Origin: Karstenula rhodostoma CBS 690.94
Taxonomy: Eukaryota > Ascomycota > Dothideomycetes > Pleosporales > Didymosphaeriaceae
Length of the DNA: 64,000 nucleotides
NCBI GenBank assembly: GCA_010093485.1
Contig: MU001502.1
Location: 1,260,057 to 1,324,056 of the forward strand
Direction: 5' to 3'
Position numbers and translations under genes: made by a program. Positions 27,120 through 38,067 of this stretch are shown here, in pieces (the first letter of the stretch is position 1; every line of letters starts with the position of its first letter). The notes beneath the pieces were generated by a model. The model made no database searches. It had not been told where the DNA came from and was given only the letters and a program-made list of their open reading frames with translations.

Positions 27120-27994
27120 ATGGGCAGCGAAATCGAAGAACTCAAGCAGCTGGTTGCGCAGCTACAGAAGGAGGTGTCGCTGGTGAGGTGTAGGTAGTGA
27201 TGCTTAGTCATCTACAGCCGAGGCTAACCGGCCAATAGCCCAGGAGGACGTGAGGAAGCTCCAGTACACGTACGGCTACTACCTCGACAAATGCCTGTAC
27301 AGAGAGGTGAGTGCATCAAGCTAGGACAGCTCCACGGTGCTGACAGCTGCAGGTGGCTGACCTCTTCGCCGACCACCCCGATACTTGCGTAGAGTTTCTC
27401 GGCGGCCGCTACAATGGCAAGGAGGGCGTGGAGCGGCTGTACGTCGGCCGCTTTTCGAAAGCCTTTGTGAACGGCCGCAATGGCCCCGTGCATGGCTTCC
27501 TCCTCGACCATCCCCAGATCCAGGGCATCGTAGACGTCGATGCCGACGGCACACGCGCCCAAGGCCGCTTCCGTAGCATGATGTCGGCCGGTACGCACGA
27601 GAGCATCAAAGACACGCACCCTCGTGGGCTAGTACAGTGGTGGGAAGGAGGCGTATACGAGAACGAGTACATCAAGCAAGATGGTGTGTGGAAAATATTC
27701 AGACTGAGGTACTTCCCGTTCTGGCACGGGACGTTCGAGAAAGGCTGGTCGCACACCAAACCAAACTACGTTCCTTTCATGTCCAAGACATTCCCCGAAG
27801 ATCCCGCGGGGCCGAATGAGCTCTGCGAGAACCCGATGCTCTGGCCGGATACTCGCGTGGTTCCTTTCCACTACGCACACCCCATAACCGGGAAGCAGGT
27901 GGCAGAAGAGGACCTAAGGGCGCCTCCGTTCGGTGAAGACCCCAGCACCAGCACGCCGGCTTTGGTTCTGAGTAAACCAAAGTCTGAGGCGTAG
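27120..27994 (+). CDS. SnoaL-like domain protein
   Basis: Three exons, join(27120..27182,27244..27306,27353..27994), 255 aa. Exons 1 and 2 are 63 nt each. The second acceptor is taken as GCCCAG, giving K-E-V-S-L then E-D-V-R-K-L-Q-Y-T-Y-G-Y-Y-L-D-K-C; another acceptor five bases upstream would need a different donor. The Y-x-Y-G-Y-Y-L-D start, A-D-L-F-A-D-H-P-D and G-R-Y-x-G-K-E-G-V-x-R segments are typical of SnoaL-type alpha+beta barrels of the NTF2-like superfamily. Such domains serve as isomerases, hydrolases or dehydratases on aromatic and polyketide compounds, or have unknown roles in fungi. The C-terminal 100 residues are Pro/Trp-rich and conserved-looking. It shares a promoter region with the dehydrogenase and probably belongs to the same pathway. 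Confidence 0.8.
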
Positions 27995-28296
27995 ATATAA
28001 TGAACGTACATGGTAAAAAAGTTGTCACTTTGCCCTGCCATTGCATCGATCATTCACGATCCCGTCTCGTGCAACTTGAAATGTGTTCCATGGAATCCAC
28101 ATTGGTCGATGCATGCTGGAACACCACTGCCTGCAGTTCGCCGTATCGCGCTTCAACTCCAATTACCATCTCAGATATCCGCACATTCTATTAACGGGGC
28201 CAGATCACGTTGTCAGGTCCATATTCAGGTATTCGGTTCTCAAACAGGGCTTACTATTCTTTCTATCTCTACCACTCAACTTCACACTACCTTGCA
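27995..28296. other. Intergenic region between convergent genes
   Basis: 302 bases between two stops; A/T-richer than its neighbours and without a plausible exon. Confidence 0.5.
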
Positions 28297-29434
28297 TCAT
28301 TCTTCAAGAGGGAGTTTGAACAGTCTGACGGCGTTCTTTCGAGCAACCGCATCCTTCTGGTCTTCCGGAAAGTCTACCGACTTCCACCAGTTCTGCCCCT
28401 CCTCCACTGTCTCGTAGGGTGTATCTATCCCAAGTTAGTATATATAATTTTCCTTCTCCACGTTGTCATGCTAACTCACCAATTGCATACAGACACCGGT
28501 CGAGGCCGATCTCTTCGATACAGAACTTTAGCCCTCTTGTGTTGTAGTTGCCAGAAGTGGTGATATTGACGTTGTGTCTCCAATAGTAGCTATAGTCCTC
28601 TTTCATCGGCCGCGAGCCGCGCTTGAATGGATGGTTGATCCAATGACTAGCTCTCCACAGGTTGAACGGCACTCTTTGCTAGGTCAGTACTGCCAATGCG
28701 TAAAGCTGCTCAACGATGACGACTCACCCCTCTCCGAGATGCCCGGCGACGATCTGAACCTTCGGGAACCGATCGAAGATACCGGATGAGCAAATCGCGT
28801 ACAAGTGCCAGCTCAGATCCAGATGGAACTGGACACCCGCACCAAGCAAGTGTTTCCGATCGCCGTACTTAGTGCCGGCCTTCAGATCCTGCGGTATCGC
28901 ATATCGAGGATGGAAATATATGGGCACATCCAGCTCTTCAACAGTCTGCCAAAACGGATCGTAATCTGGCATGTCGAAGTAAACCTTCTCCTCTGCATCT
29001 GCTCCCTTTGATTGGAAGTCGTTGACCAGACCGCCAAACATACCCAGCTCCGTAACTGCCCTTCTCAACTCCTCCGCGGCGTCTTTCGCGTTGTGCATCG
29101 AGAGTGCTGCTAGCGCACCAAATCTTTGGGGGTTCTTTTTCACTTCGCCGGCAAGGTAGTCGTTTGCGATTCTCGCTACGTCTTTCGCTTTCTCTGCATC
29201 TGCTTCACCTTGTGCGCCCGGTGACGTGAGCGACAGCAACATGTACTCGACGCCGTGCTCGTCCATGCTCTTCAGACGTTCGCCATGGATGTCGAGAAGC
29301 CGCTTTTCGTGCGCTGAGAGTCCAGTTGTAGGGTTGCTGCCTGGACGCATGAGATTCTGAAATTGTGCAAATGAATGCGCTTCGACGCCGGCCTGGTCGA
29401 TAATCGCCTCCTCTACTGCTATGGTTCCTTTCAT
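28297..29434 (-). CDS. Amidohydrolase-family decarboxylase (2,3-dihydroxybenzoate type)
   Basis: Three exons, complement(join(28297..28424,28480..28673,28728..29434)), 342 aa, a usual length for fungal dihydroxybenzoate/salicylate decarboxylases. The start at 29434 gives M-K-G-T-I-A-V-E-E-A, the conserved N-terminal metal-ligand strand (E8). Other expected active-site residues: H175 in P-I-Y-F-H-P-R, H232 in A-G-H-L-G-E-G, and D301 in Y-A-I-D-T-P-Y-E, all typical of the ACMSD-related branch. The first junction uses an AAAG acceptor that restores G-E-G-V-P-F-N-L-W-R. The family removes CO2 from ortho-hydroxylated benzoates without an organic cofactor, using a divalent metal; some work in reverse. 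Exact substrate (2,3-dihydroxybenzoate, 2,6-dihydroxybenzoate, salicylate) is not decided by sequence. It sits between the SnoaL-like and cleavage-oxygenase genes. Confidence 0.88.
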
Positions 29435-29923
29435 CTTGACGGTATGTTGGGGGCTGTGGCAGAGACTGTACACTAAGTTGATATATTCGTGGTGGAGAAA
29501 GGCACAATTGAAAGAGCAGGATACTATTGTTTCTGTATCAATAGTCACTGCATACAAGGTAAGCTGGTGCCGAAACCATCCCCACGGCGTCTAAACCCTT
29601 GTATCGTATTATCCACACGTTAAGCGACCTGTACGCTAATATTTTCATATGATCGCGGCTTTATCAAACCGAATTCTAGCTCTGTGCCATCGTGCATCGG
29701 TTCCATAGATCCGGCCTACACATAGGCGTTCACGGTTCGCTACCCCGCGCGCTATCCGTTCCCCACATAGCCCGGATTTGATGGGGGTGGGGGCCTTGCA
29801 GATCCACTGTACACTCCGTTACGAGATGTTATCGTCCACATTCCGTTCTTGTGACTTCGAACGGTTTATATCGTATTCCTAAGAGCTCCAACTTCACTGT
29901 TTCTAGCACTAGCAGCCTTTACT
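29435..29923. promoter_or_regulatory. Bidirectional promoter (decarboxylase / cleavage oxygenase)
   Basis: 489 bases between outward-facing starts. Two CCGG-containing stretches occur near 29710 and 29772, and a TTTATATC element lies about 60 nt before the oxygenase ATG. No exact copy of the ACCCCAC/GTGGGGT repeat found in the other divergent promoter was seen. Confidence 0.45.
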
Positions 29924-31710
29924 ATGGCACACATCTTCTCACTGGCTGCACCCCCTCCGCCAGCCTACCATGAGGGTAACCAAGCGGGTGATCAAGTGAA
30001 GTTCCCGGACACTGGTTTCTTCCAGGGCTTCAACAAGCCATCGCGCTTGGAAGCGGACATCTTCGAATGCGAGACCACGGGCTCACTACCAAAAGACATC
30101 AACGGAACCTTCTACCGGGTGCAGCCAGACCACCAATTCCCGCCTCTGTTCGAAGAAGACATCCACTTCAATGGCGACGGCTCAGTATCGGCCTTCAAGT
30201 TCGAGAATGGTCATGTTGACTTTAAGCAACGATTTGTGCATACGGATCGGTTCAAGGCGGAGAGAAGCGCGAGGAAGGCGCTTCTGGGGAAGTACCGGAA
30301 TCCGTATACCGATAACGAGATGGTGAAGGGCATCATAAGAACGGCCTCAAATACCAACATTGTGTTCTGGCGAGGCGTATTACTAGCGACGAAGGAGGAC
30401 GGACCACCCTTTGCGATGGACCCTACCACACTGGAAACGATTGGCCGCTACGATTTCGATGGGCAGGTGCTGTCCCCTACTTTTACCGCGCATCCTAAGT
30501 TCGATCCCGATACTGGGGAGATGGTCTGCTTTGGGTACGAGGCTGGTGACAATGGATACGACGCGAGCTGCGATATCGTAGTTTACACCATTGACAAGGA
30601 TGGGAAGAAGACCGAAGAGTGCTGGTACAAGGCACCGTTTTGCGGGATGATACATGACTGTGCACTTACAAAGAATTATCTCATCTTACCATTGACGCCG
30701 ATCAAGGATAACCAGGAACGGGTAGAGAAGGGTGGGAACAAGTTTGCATGGGATCCGAATGAAGACCAATGGTACGGTATTGTGCCTCGTCGGGGTGGAA
30801 AGCCTGAAGACATCGTATGGCTTCGCGCAGATAATGGTACGCACTACTGCAAGTACATCTAGAAAACACAGGTTGACTCACGTGTACAGGATTCCATGGC
30901 CACGTCGCTGGTAGCTACGAAGACGAGAACGGCAACATCGTCTGCGACCTCACCGTCGCCTCCGACAACGTCTTCTTTTTCTTCCCGCCCGATGATCCAA
31001 CACCCACGCCGACATCCCTTCTCCAACGCAACAAGCTCGTCTCCGATACCTACCGCTGGATCTTCGACCCCAAAACCCCCACCCACATGCGCGTCCAACC
31101 CGCGCGTGTCTTCGGCATCAACGGCGAGTTCTCCCGCATAGACGACCGCGTGCTGATGAAGAAGTACAACCACTTCTGGCAGTGCAATATCGACCCCACC
31201 AAGCCCTACGACTTCCAAAAATGTGGACCTCCAGCAGGAGGTCTGTTCAACGTCATAGGGCATTATGAGTGGGACACAGGCAAGAAGGACACATGGTGGG
31301 CCGGCCCCACATGCACGTTCCAAGAACCGGTCTTCGTGCCCAAAGAAGGCTCGACTGTTGAGGGCGAAGGATATCTTATGGCGCTACTGAACCACCTCGA
31401 CGTGCTACGTAATGACATTCTTATCTTTGACGCGCAGAATCTCAGTCAGGGGCCGCTTGCTGCTGTACATCTACCAGTCAAGCTGAGACTAGGGCTGCAT
31501 GGGAATTTCATTGAGAAAAGGGAGGTGGATGAGTGGAAGGAGAGGAGGAAAGACGGCGGCAAGGTCGGACCCGCAGTGCCGGCGAAAGAAGCATTGCCGT
31601 GGCAGAAGAGGATGGTGGGGCGAGGGGAGTTGAAAGGGGAGGAGGGTAAGCTAAACCAAATGATCGGAAAGGGGCAGGTGAGTGGTACGAACGGAGTGAA
31701 CGGGCATTGA
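29924..31710 (+). CDS. Carotenoid/stilbene cleavage oxygenase
   Basis: Two exons, join(29924..30836,30890..31710), 577 aa, the phase-1 join giving [12 protein letters not shown]. The four iron-binding histidines of the seven-bladed propeller are visible: H190 in T-A-H-P-K-F, H244 in M-I-H-D-C-A, H307 in G-F-H-G-H, and H508 in L-G-L-H-G-N-F. The family cleaves C=C bonds with Fe(II) and O2, yielding two carbonyl products; fungal members act on carotenoids, or on stilbenes such as resveratrol (the Neurospora CAO-1 type). No signal peptide, so probably cytosolic. Being next to an aldehyde dehydrogenase and a phenolic-acid decarboxylase favours a stilbene or phenylpropanoid substrate over a carotenoid; no carotenoid biosynthesis gene is present in the window. 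The C-terminus is Lys/Gly-rich and probably disordered. Confidence 0.9.
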
Positions 31711-31883
31711 GAATGACCATCAATGATTGTTGTGGCTTGATGCACTCTTGAAAACACGTGAGCTCTACTTTGAGACAGGTGCAGCTTATGTAAGTGGTTC
31801 TCCTCTTCTCGGCTGCCGCCTACATTCCCTCGGCCGAAACCCCACCACCAGAGAAATTGCGGAGGTGTAAGATAAGTCTCACT

Positions 31884-33450
31884 ATGGCGGCTTCCTTGAC
31901 GGCTCTTCCAGAAGAGCTCCTTGCTGCTATAGCTTCATATTCCTCGACCTCAGCTGTGGTCAGCCTCGCCCTCACCTCAAAACAGTTGAACCGCATCGCA
32001 ACACCACACTTATACCATCGCATCGCGTTCAAGGAGGACGAAGATCAAGCAAACTATGAGCGGCTCCACTCTTTGGTCATACAGTTGATACAGCACCCGG
32101 AACATGCAGCATATGTCGAGCATTTGCATATTGGCCGCCAATGGCCGCCAAGTCCAAACTCGCTTATAAAAAGACAGACATCGTTCGAAGATTTGCATCC
32201 GATACTGAAGGAATACTTGAAGACGTTTACCGGGGTCGCGAACCGGCGGCTTTGTTGGGACACAGCGGAGGCATTGATCTTCATCCTGTTCCATCTTACA
32301 CCCAACCTCCGGGCCCTGAACAGCAGCTTACCGAAGGCATCCAGAAAACACTGGCTACGGCTGATTGTAAGGCGGACGGATTACCTATTACCCAACTTGC
32401 GAGAACTAGCAATCGTGGATGACGATGGACAGCATGAACACTTTGAGCAGTCATATCTTTTCGAATTTCGAAAGCTGGAGAGCGTCTTCGTCCATAACTT
32501 CAAGAGATTAGAGTGGGATCTGGATAGCGCTATCAATCAACTCACACACGGAAACCAGGAGTACATGGATCATATCGCGTCATTGGTACGATCGAAGCCG
32601 AGCTTCAGGGATTACGACCTAGATCTGTCGGCACGACACCTTGAGATTTCAGATGCGTATCTGGATTCCTTTTCCTTCGTGGACATGATGTATGCCTTTC
32701 CGGTAAGAATTCCACGCTTTGTATCCTTTCAGAGCACTAACGAGAATGCTCTGGTAACAGGCGCTCCGTACCTTTGCGCTGGATTTCCGCAAAGATTCGG
32801 TACCCGAACATCCCTGTTTCTACAGCGGCGTCATATCAGTACTGTCTGCGCGTGCTGAGACTCTAACGGCGTTGTCTATCGGCGGCTTCCACAACGATTA
32901 TCACGAATCCGCCCCTCAGCTCGATTTCAGCACGCTAAGAAATCTGAAGCATCTCAGAATCTCGGTATCTGTATTCCTTGGAAGCACATCGAATGCACAG
33001 TCCCTCCCCGATGATCGCATGCGCGGTAGATTCCCCGCCAGCCTCCAAAAGCTGGTTCTCGTGGTCTACAAACGCGAGGAACATCACATCCTCTCGGCCT
33101 TGCAGCACTACATCGACGTCGAACCTCCAATCATACCGAATCTACGGGAACTCGATATCTGCTGCCATGCACCCGAGGCAATGTATGCGTCGTTGCATCC
33201 TGCCGCTCAGCGACACCATGTTCATTTGCGTATCTTCCGCAAGCTTAACACCAGACAAGAACATCTGTTCATAGTACCGTTCGTCAATACGGTGGAGAAA
33301 ACCAGGCAAGAGATCTCGCAAGTCGACATTAAGATACGCCCGCCTGTCTCGACACTGCAGCTGGAAGATCTGATGCCGCTCGAGGAGTATACGCCCGATG
33401 CTAAGGTCGACGTGCCAGTTTCCGAAGAATCAAGCGAGCATGTGGTATAG
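31884..33450 (+). CDS. F-box-like protein
   Basis: Two exons, join(31884..32702,32761..33450), 502 aa. The start is the ATG giving M-A-A-S-L-T-A-L-P-E-E-L-L, beginning an F-box-like motif (L-P-E-E-L-L-A-A-I-A-S-Y then V-V-S-L-A-L-T-S-K-Q-L-N); the frame is open further upstream. The single 58-nt intron (GTAAGA, AACAG) joins M-M-Y-A-F-P to A-L-R-T-F-A-L-D-F in phase 0. The body has leucine-spaced segments like L-P-N-L-R-E-L and L-K-H-L-R-I, resembling degenerate LRRs. Probably a substrate-recruiting subunit of an SCF ligase, substrate unknown. It starts only 173 nt after the oxygenase stop on the same strand, but nothing else links it to that pathway. Confidence 0.78.
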
Positions 33451-33892
33451 GTAACCAGGCAACCACTCTCATTAGAGAATGGGAGCATCTTGGACAAAGG
33501 TGTTTTGATGTTTGTTTGAATAAAATCTATTCGATTTACGACGAACGAACTACAGATGAAATTTGTGTTGTGACCGGGAATGCACAGATAATCCTGAATT
33601 AAGTCAGCCACACGTTCTGCGCGTGTCACCAATGCTTCTTCCCCAGCCCATCCTCCCCGTACTTTCTATCCACCTGTATCGCGACTCCAATATCGCTTGG
33701 ACATTTGGCACAAGCTTTCTGTGATGGACCACTCACAATTTAACCATATATCCGGTTGGGCGTCGTATTTGCCATGGGTAACGCAATCCATCTATTCTTG
33801 ACTACCAACCACTTCCAGATAGACGTGCATACATCGAGAACTGAAACCATCGTGCAACGGCATGGAGAAGCCCTTCTCGTTGTACCTAAGGC

Positions 33893-34405
33893 GTGTCTTC
33901 TTCTTGCATTTTCGGCGTCTCGTACGTAAAAGAATCCTCGTTCTTACGCTGGGAAGCGCATCTCGATATCTGGGTTTCGCAAATCCCTTCAGATCTCTAT
34001 ATCCTCGCCACTGCGCCCGACAATGTCTCCTTCTGCCCATCCTCTCCCAGCTCTACCGTGCTACTCGCTTCGCCCACCACCCTGACAGACACGCCCTTCG
34101 CCTTTATTGTAAACAAAACCCCCTGAAGCAGCTTCTGGCTCTTCGCCCGCACAAATGAGGTAGCAGAGGGCAGGAGGGAGTGCGTGCCGCTGCCGCTTCT
34201 GCCTGTTGTGAGAGACTGTCACGAAGCCAACGCCATCTATATCTTGCCGATATCTAAGGGCCTTGAAGAGGTTGTAATGCCACTACGGGCGCGTCTAAAA
34301 GTGGCGCGGCAGATTGCGCAGAATCAACGTGAGACGGTTGTGGGGTCTGTTGGGCTTGGTGACCTGGGGAGCTGGCTGAGCGGTGCGCGGCGAATAGAAC
34401 AGTGA
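33893..34405 (+). pseudogene. Degenerate reading frame with one in-frame stop
   Basis: One frame stays protein-like across the whole span but is broken by TGA at 34124-34126. Before it the frame includes W-V-S-Q-I-P-S-D-L-Y-I-L; after it the same frame continues S-S-F-W-L-F-A-R-T-N-E-V, later I-Y-I-L-P-I-S-K-G-L, and ends at 34405. A stop at 33887-33889 closes the 5' side, so no proper start exists. The only GT/AG pair spanning the TGA would be a 23-nt intron, too short. I do not recognise the family. It could instead be non-coding. Confidence 0.35.
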
Positions 34406-35304
34406 CTAGATTCTTGCGGTGAAGTTATTGGGCAGGCACCAGCTCACACGTACAAATATTTCGTGGAGTCGCGTGAGATAGTTGTGGGGAGAGGGTACCT
34501 GAGTGCAGCGGTGGAGGCGCGTTACTGGTGCGCCTTAGTTAAGGCATGGGCGGCAACCCCAATCGCGGGCGACGAGTGGGGGAAGGAGATAGGCGAAAGG
34601 CGGCAAGTGGGTGGCAGAGACACGGGTGGGGTGGGCGAGAGTTGTGGTCTGGTTGCACACTGTACAGCAAGCCCTGGCAACAGCGGGCAATGGGATAGCG
34701 TGGCATCGCGTGGTATCGCACAACGATCCAAGTCAGGGAAGGCTACAGCAAGTGATGAACACCAAGGGCAATGTGATGGTGAAGCTGGCACAAGGCATGC
34801 GTAGTGAGAAGAAATGAAGAAGACATCACAAGCATAGAAGGAAAGACAGTGATGATGTGAAACTCTTTGCGAGTGATGCCATTGACTAGTACCAACCACC
34901 AACCACCATCCTCCATTACATATGCGTCAATGCATGAATAAGACAAGTAGCCACCAAGCCAAAGACCATCCACCATCCACCATGCACCATCCATCTGACC
35001 AAAGACCACGCACCAAGCCAACTACCAACACCGCGCACTCAGCATCTGAAGCAGGACTAGGCACTCGACCGCGAGCACAACCCTGTCCAGACGTCCAGCT
35101 TTCCACTTGCAGGTAGGCCAGGCACGAAGCCCTCAATTCCACACGGCCTGCATTGTACTAACCAGAACAGTCGGACCTGATGTGCTCAAGCTGGTAGGTA
35201 TTACATGCACAAGTACAAGACCTTGAGAGGCAAAACAGTCGCTGCAACCGAGCATGAGATGCGATCCACCTCTTGACCATGTTGTACCATCCATGCCATG
35301 CTGC

Positions 35305-35396
35305 CGAAGAGTGTTGATGAAGAAAGTCGATGAAGGTTGTTGAAGGATGTTGATGAAGGATGCCGATCAAGCATGTCGATGAAGGATGTAGATGAA
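35305..35396 (+). repeat. Imperfect tandem repeats around GTTGATGAAGGATG
   Basis: About six diverged copies of a 12-15 nt unit built on GATGAAGGATG, with C/T and G/T changes between copies. Confidence 0.6.
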
Positions 35397-36557
35397 CATC
35401 AACTAGAGTCAGTCAGCAAAGGGGGAACGAACCTGGAGAAGGACCAACCAGACCAAGATATGGAATGAAGATGAGTGAGTCGACATGACGTTGTGACTCA
35501 AGTGAGTGTGAGTCAAGAAGAGTGGTTGAGCTGAAGTGGAGTGAAAGGCGACACTCAAGGTGGGTATGGATGAAGCTCAGAAGTGAATGACGGATGAGAC
35601 ATAATGAAAGAAGGTTGAGATGATTTCATGTCGAAGAGGCTTGAAGAGGTCTGGAGAGCTCGGAAGACTTGTAGAGTGGAGTGGAGGGAAGGAGAGAGGG
35701 CCTGACGCTGTCGGGGGCAGCTTGATATACGTTCTGGGAAGCGCTTGGCGGCGCTAGTGCTAGCGCGTCATGTGACTGTACTAAAAGTCCGCCGCGCAGG
35801 CCCGATTAGGAAATCGCGCAGGTGAAGGCGAATGTGTCGAGCTGCGGGAGCAAATAGAGCCGGGGTACGGCAGGGAAAGCGAGCGTGGTGCAGGGTATGA
35901 TGCAGAATGGCGCGTAGAACACAGTGGTATGCGTGAGAGGGACTGAAAATGATTGCTCGTCGTGCGGCGGCCGGGCATGCGCGGAAGGTCAAGAGCGTCA
36001 ACAGTGGCTAGGAATCGCTTCTTCGCACCGCTCTTGAAGCTCTTTGTGAGATCTTAATAGAGAAATATTTACGCTGCTTCGTCAATGGGTTCGACCATCT
36101 CACTCCCCCAGTGGGCAGGTTAGATGCTGGTACGAGGCGCTCGCCGGTCAGTGAGGCGCTACTCCAGAAGTCCGCCACGGGACTGTCGTACGGATGCAGC
36201 AGCATCTTATAGAGACGATCGACCAGGGTCTGCGTGGGTTCAGAGAAGCTGCAGGCTTTTGTAGGCCTGCGTTCGAGAGTCCACCAGCTCGGGCAGGCGC
36301 GCGCTGTCTGCGTTGGACCTCGCGCATCCTGCTGCAGATACACCCAGCGTCCCTCGGGGTAAGAAACGAGACCTATAGCTGGACGCTACGAGTTATACAG
36401 ATCCTGAGCAGGACCCTCGGACTCGTACTGCGTGCTGGAGCTCGCGGGCGCGATACCCGACGATGGAGGCAGCTGTTGCCAGTCGCAACGCTCGCGCTGG
36501 GCCACCTTCTACACCCTTGAGCCTCCCTTTCCTGCTGCGCTGGCTGCTTGAGAAGCT

Positions 36558-36584
36558 CCGTCGCCGTCGCCGTCGCCGTCGCTG
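36558..36584 (+). repeat. GTCGCC hexamer microsatellite
   Basis: Four consecutive six-base units reading GTCGCC or GTCGCT, within the gene-poor island. Two short opposite-strand reading frames cross it; neither looks real. Confidence 0.7.
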
Positions 36585-38067
36585 TCTGCGCCAGCGCCTT
36601 TCCTTTCAGTTCTGTGCCTGCGCTCTGGCAAGCTCTCCACCCTCGATCGCGGACCAAGTGCCGCCCCAAAGTGGCACCAGCGAGGGAGAGAAGCTGTGAC
36701 TCCGCAGCATACCGCGATACGAGCGTCGCCCATGCGGAGTCGACCGTCCATGGTGTGACTAGCCCCCTACCACGCTCGCAGAGCCTACGGCGAGAGCCTC
36801 ACTTCTGCTGCGACCTGCGACCTGCTGTGCGAGGTGACCGCGTCGACGCAACTTCACAACAAAAGCAAGCACCCCAAGCCCTGCAGAAACAACGCCGCTA
36901 ACACCCTCACAGCAGAACCAAAGATCCCAGACGTGCCTACGCGTAAAACCGCTCGCGGCATCCCCGTTTTCTTAGAATCGCGCCGCTAGACTCCGGCCCA
37001 TGCAGCACCACGGACAGAAGAAACCCACTCGAGCGATCGCGAGGAAGGCAGCGTCAGCAGACATACATCACCGAGAAAAAACGTCACGACGACGTCCGCG
37101 CCCAAAGCAAGAACGGAGCGTCGAGAGCAGAAAACATCTACACATTAACACAGACTAGAAGAGGTGACATACCCCCCAGGACAACACGACACCAGTCGCG
37201 TACGTACGCGCATTCGTCGATTGCGCTGGGACGACGTCCCACCGCTAGGTGCAAAGCCAAGCAGGAATCTCGAAAGGTTCGAGTATATATTTCGTAAAGG
37301 GCCGCTTTTCACCTCTAGTCTGCACGGGGAGTTTTTTCTTCTTTTCTTCAAACGCTTTATGTCATTCACGCTTTCCTTTCCCCGGTGGTGTCTTTTCGAT
37401 TTAATCAAAGACAGAGACATGATGTGATATGATCTAGCTTTGCCCGAGCTTAGGCCGTGCTTGGTATGAATACTAAACGCTCCGCCTGGTTGAGAGTGGA
37501 AATATGATCGGTGGGTATTATCTGGTTCGTTGGTGGAAACGACTTCGACGTTGGTGTCTGGAGAACGCAGCTAGAGTGCCACTTCGAGTCTGTTGAACCG
37601 AGTCGCTCGCGGGTGTTTGGATTAGTATCACCATCTCCCTTTGCATAGACATAAACCAGTCATAGCATCGTGGGCGCATACAAAGTGACAGTCGTCACTA
37701 CGGGAGCAACAGCGCGTGTCAGCCTTAGCCATAATATCCCTCAACGACGTGTTCGCGGGAACGGTACACGGAGGTGACGCGGGGCTTGTATGCGCGTTCT
37801 GCGAGCGTGCCGGACTGGTCATGTGGACCTTGCAATGATTGTTTAGTTAGCGGCATCGGTTGGTAACGTGCTTTTCGTTACCGGAGGAATCAACCCCGAG
37901 GTAGGAAGATACGAGACGAGATGGGGAAGGGGAAGCGCTCAGATATGTTCATCCCGCTATGAACCATACCTCAATCACTCCCCAACAGGCGTTTTGTCAT
38001 CAAGCGCAAAAGCTAAGCATGAGATGATTCCATAACGTTAGTTATTAGTAACAGCTATCCACCCCGT

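Larger units (their letters stand above)
33451..38067. other. Gene-poor, repeat-rich 4.6-kb island
   Basis: No intact gene could be built. It holds a broken reading frame (33893-34405), purine-rich imperfect tandem repeats around 35300-35400, CCA/CCACCAT-rich sequence at 34880-35030, a short palindrome near 35752, a GTCGCC repeat near 36558, and an apparent exon-like tail near 36923-37000. Open frames at 36008-36343 (-) and 36194-36520 (+) are the longest left and match no family I know. The texture suggests decayed mobile or duplicated DNA, but no terminal repeats, transposase or reverse transcriptase motif is visible. Confidence 0.5.

Noticed and set aside
28736..29557. Upstream ATG at 29557 for the decarboxylase
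   Set aside because: The 41 extra residues do not look like the family; the ATG at 29434 gives the conserved start with E8 and the usual length of 342.
35752..35767. Palindrome GCGCTAGTGCTAGCGC as a transposon end
   Set aside because: Arms of only 7 bp, no partner copy and no target-site duplication seen.
37145..37427. Short frames on both strands suggesting a small gene
   Set aside because: They overlap each other, lack introns or domains, and lie in the gene-poor island.
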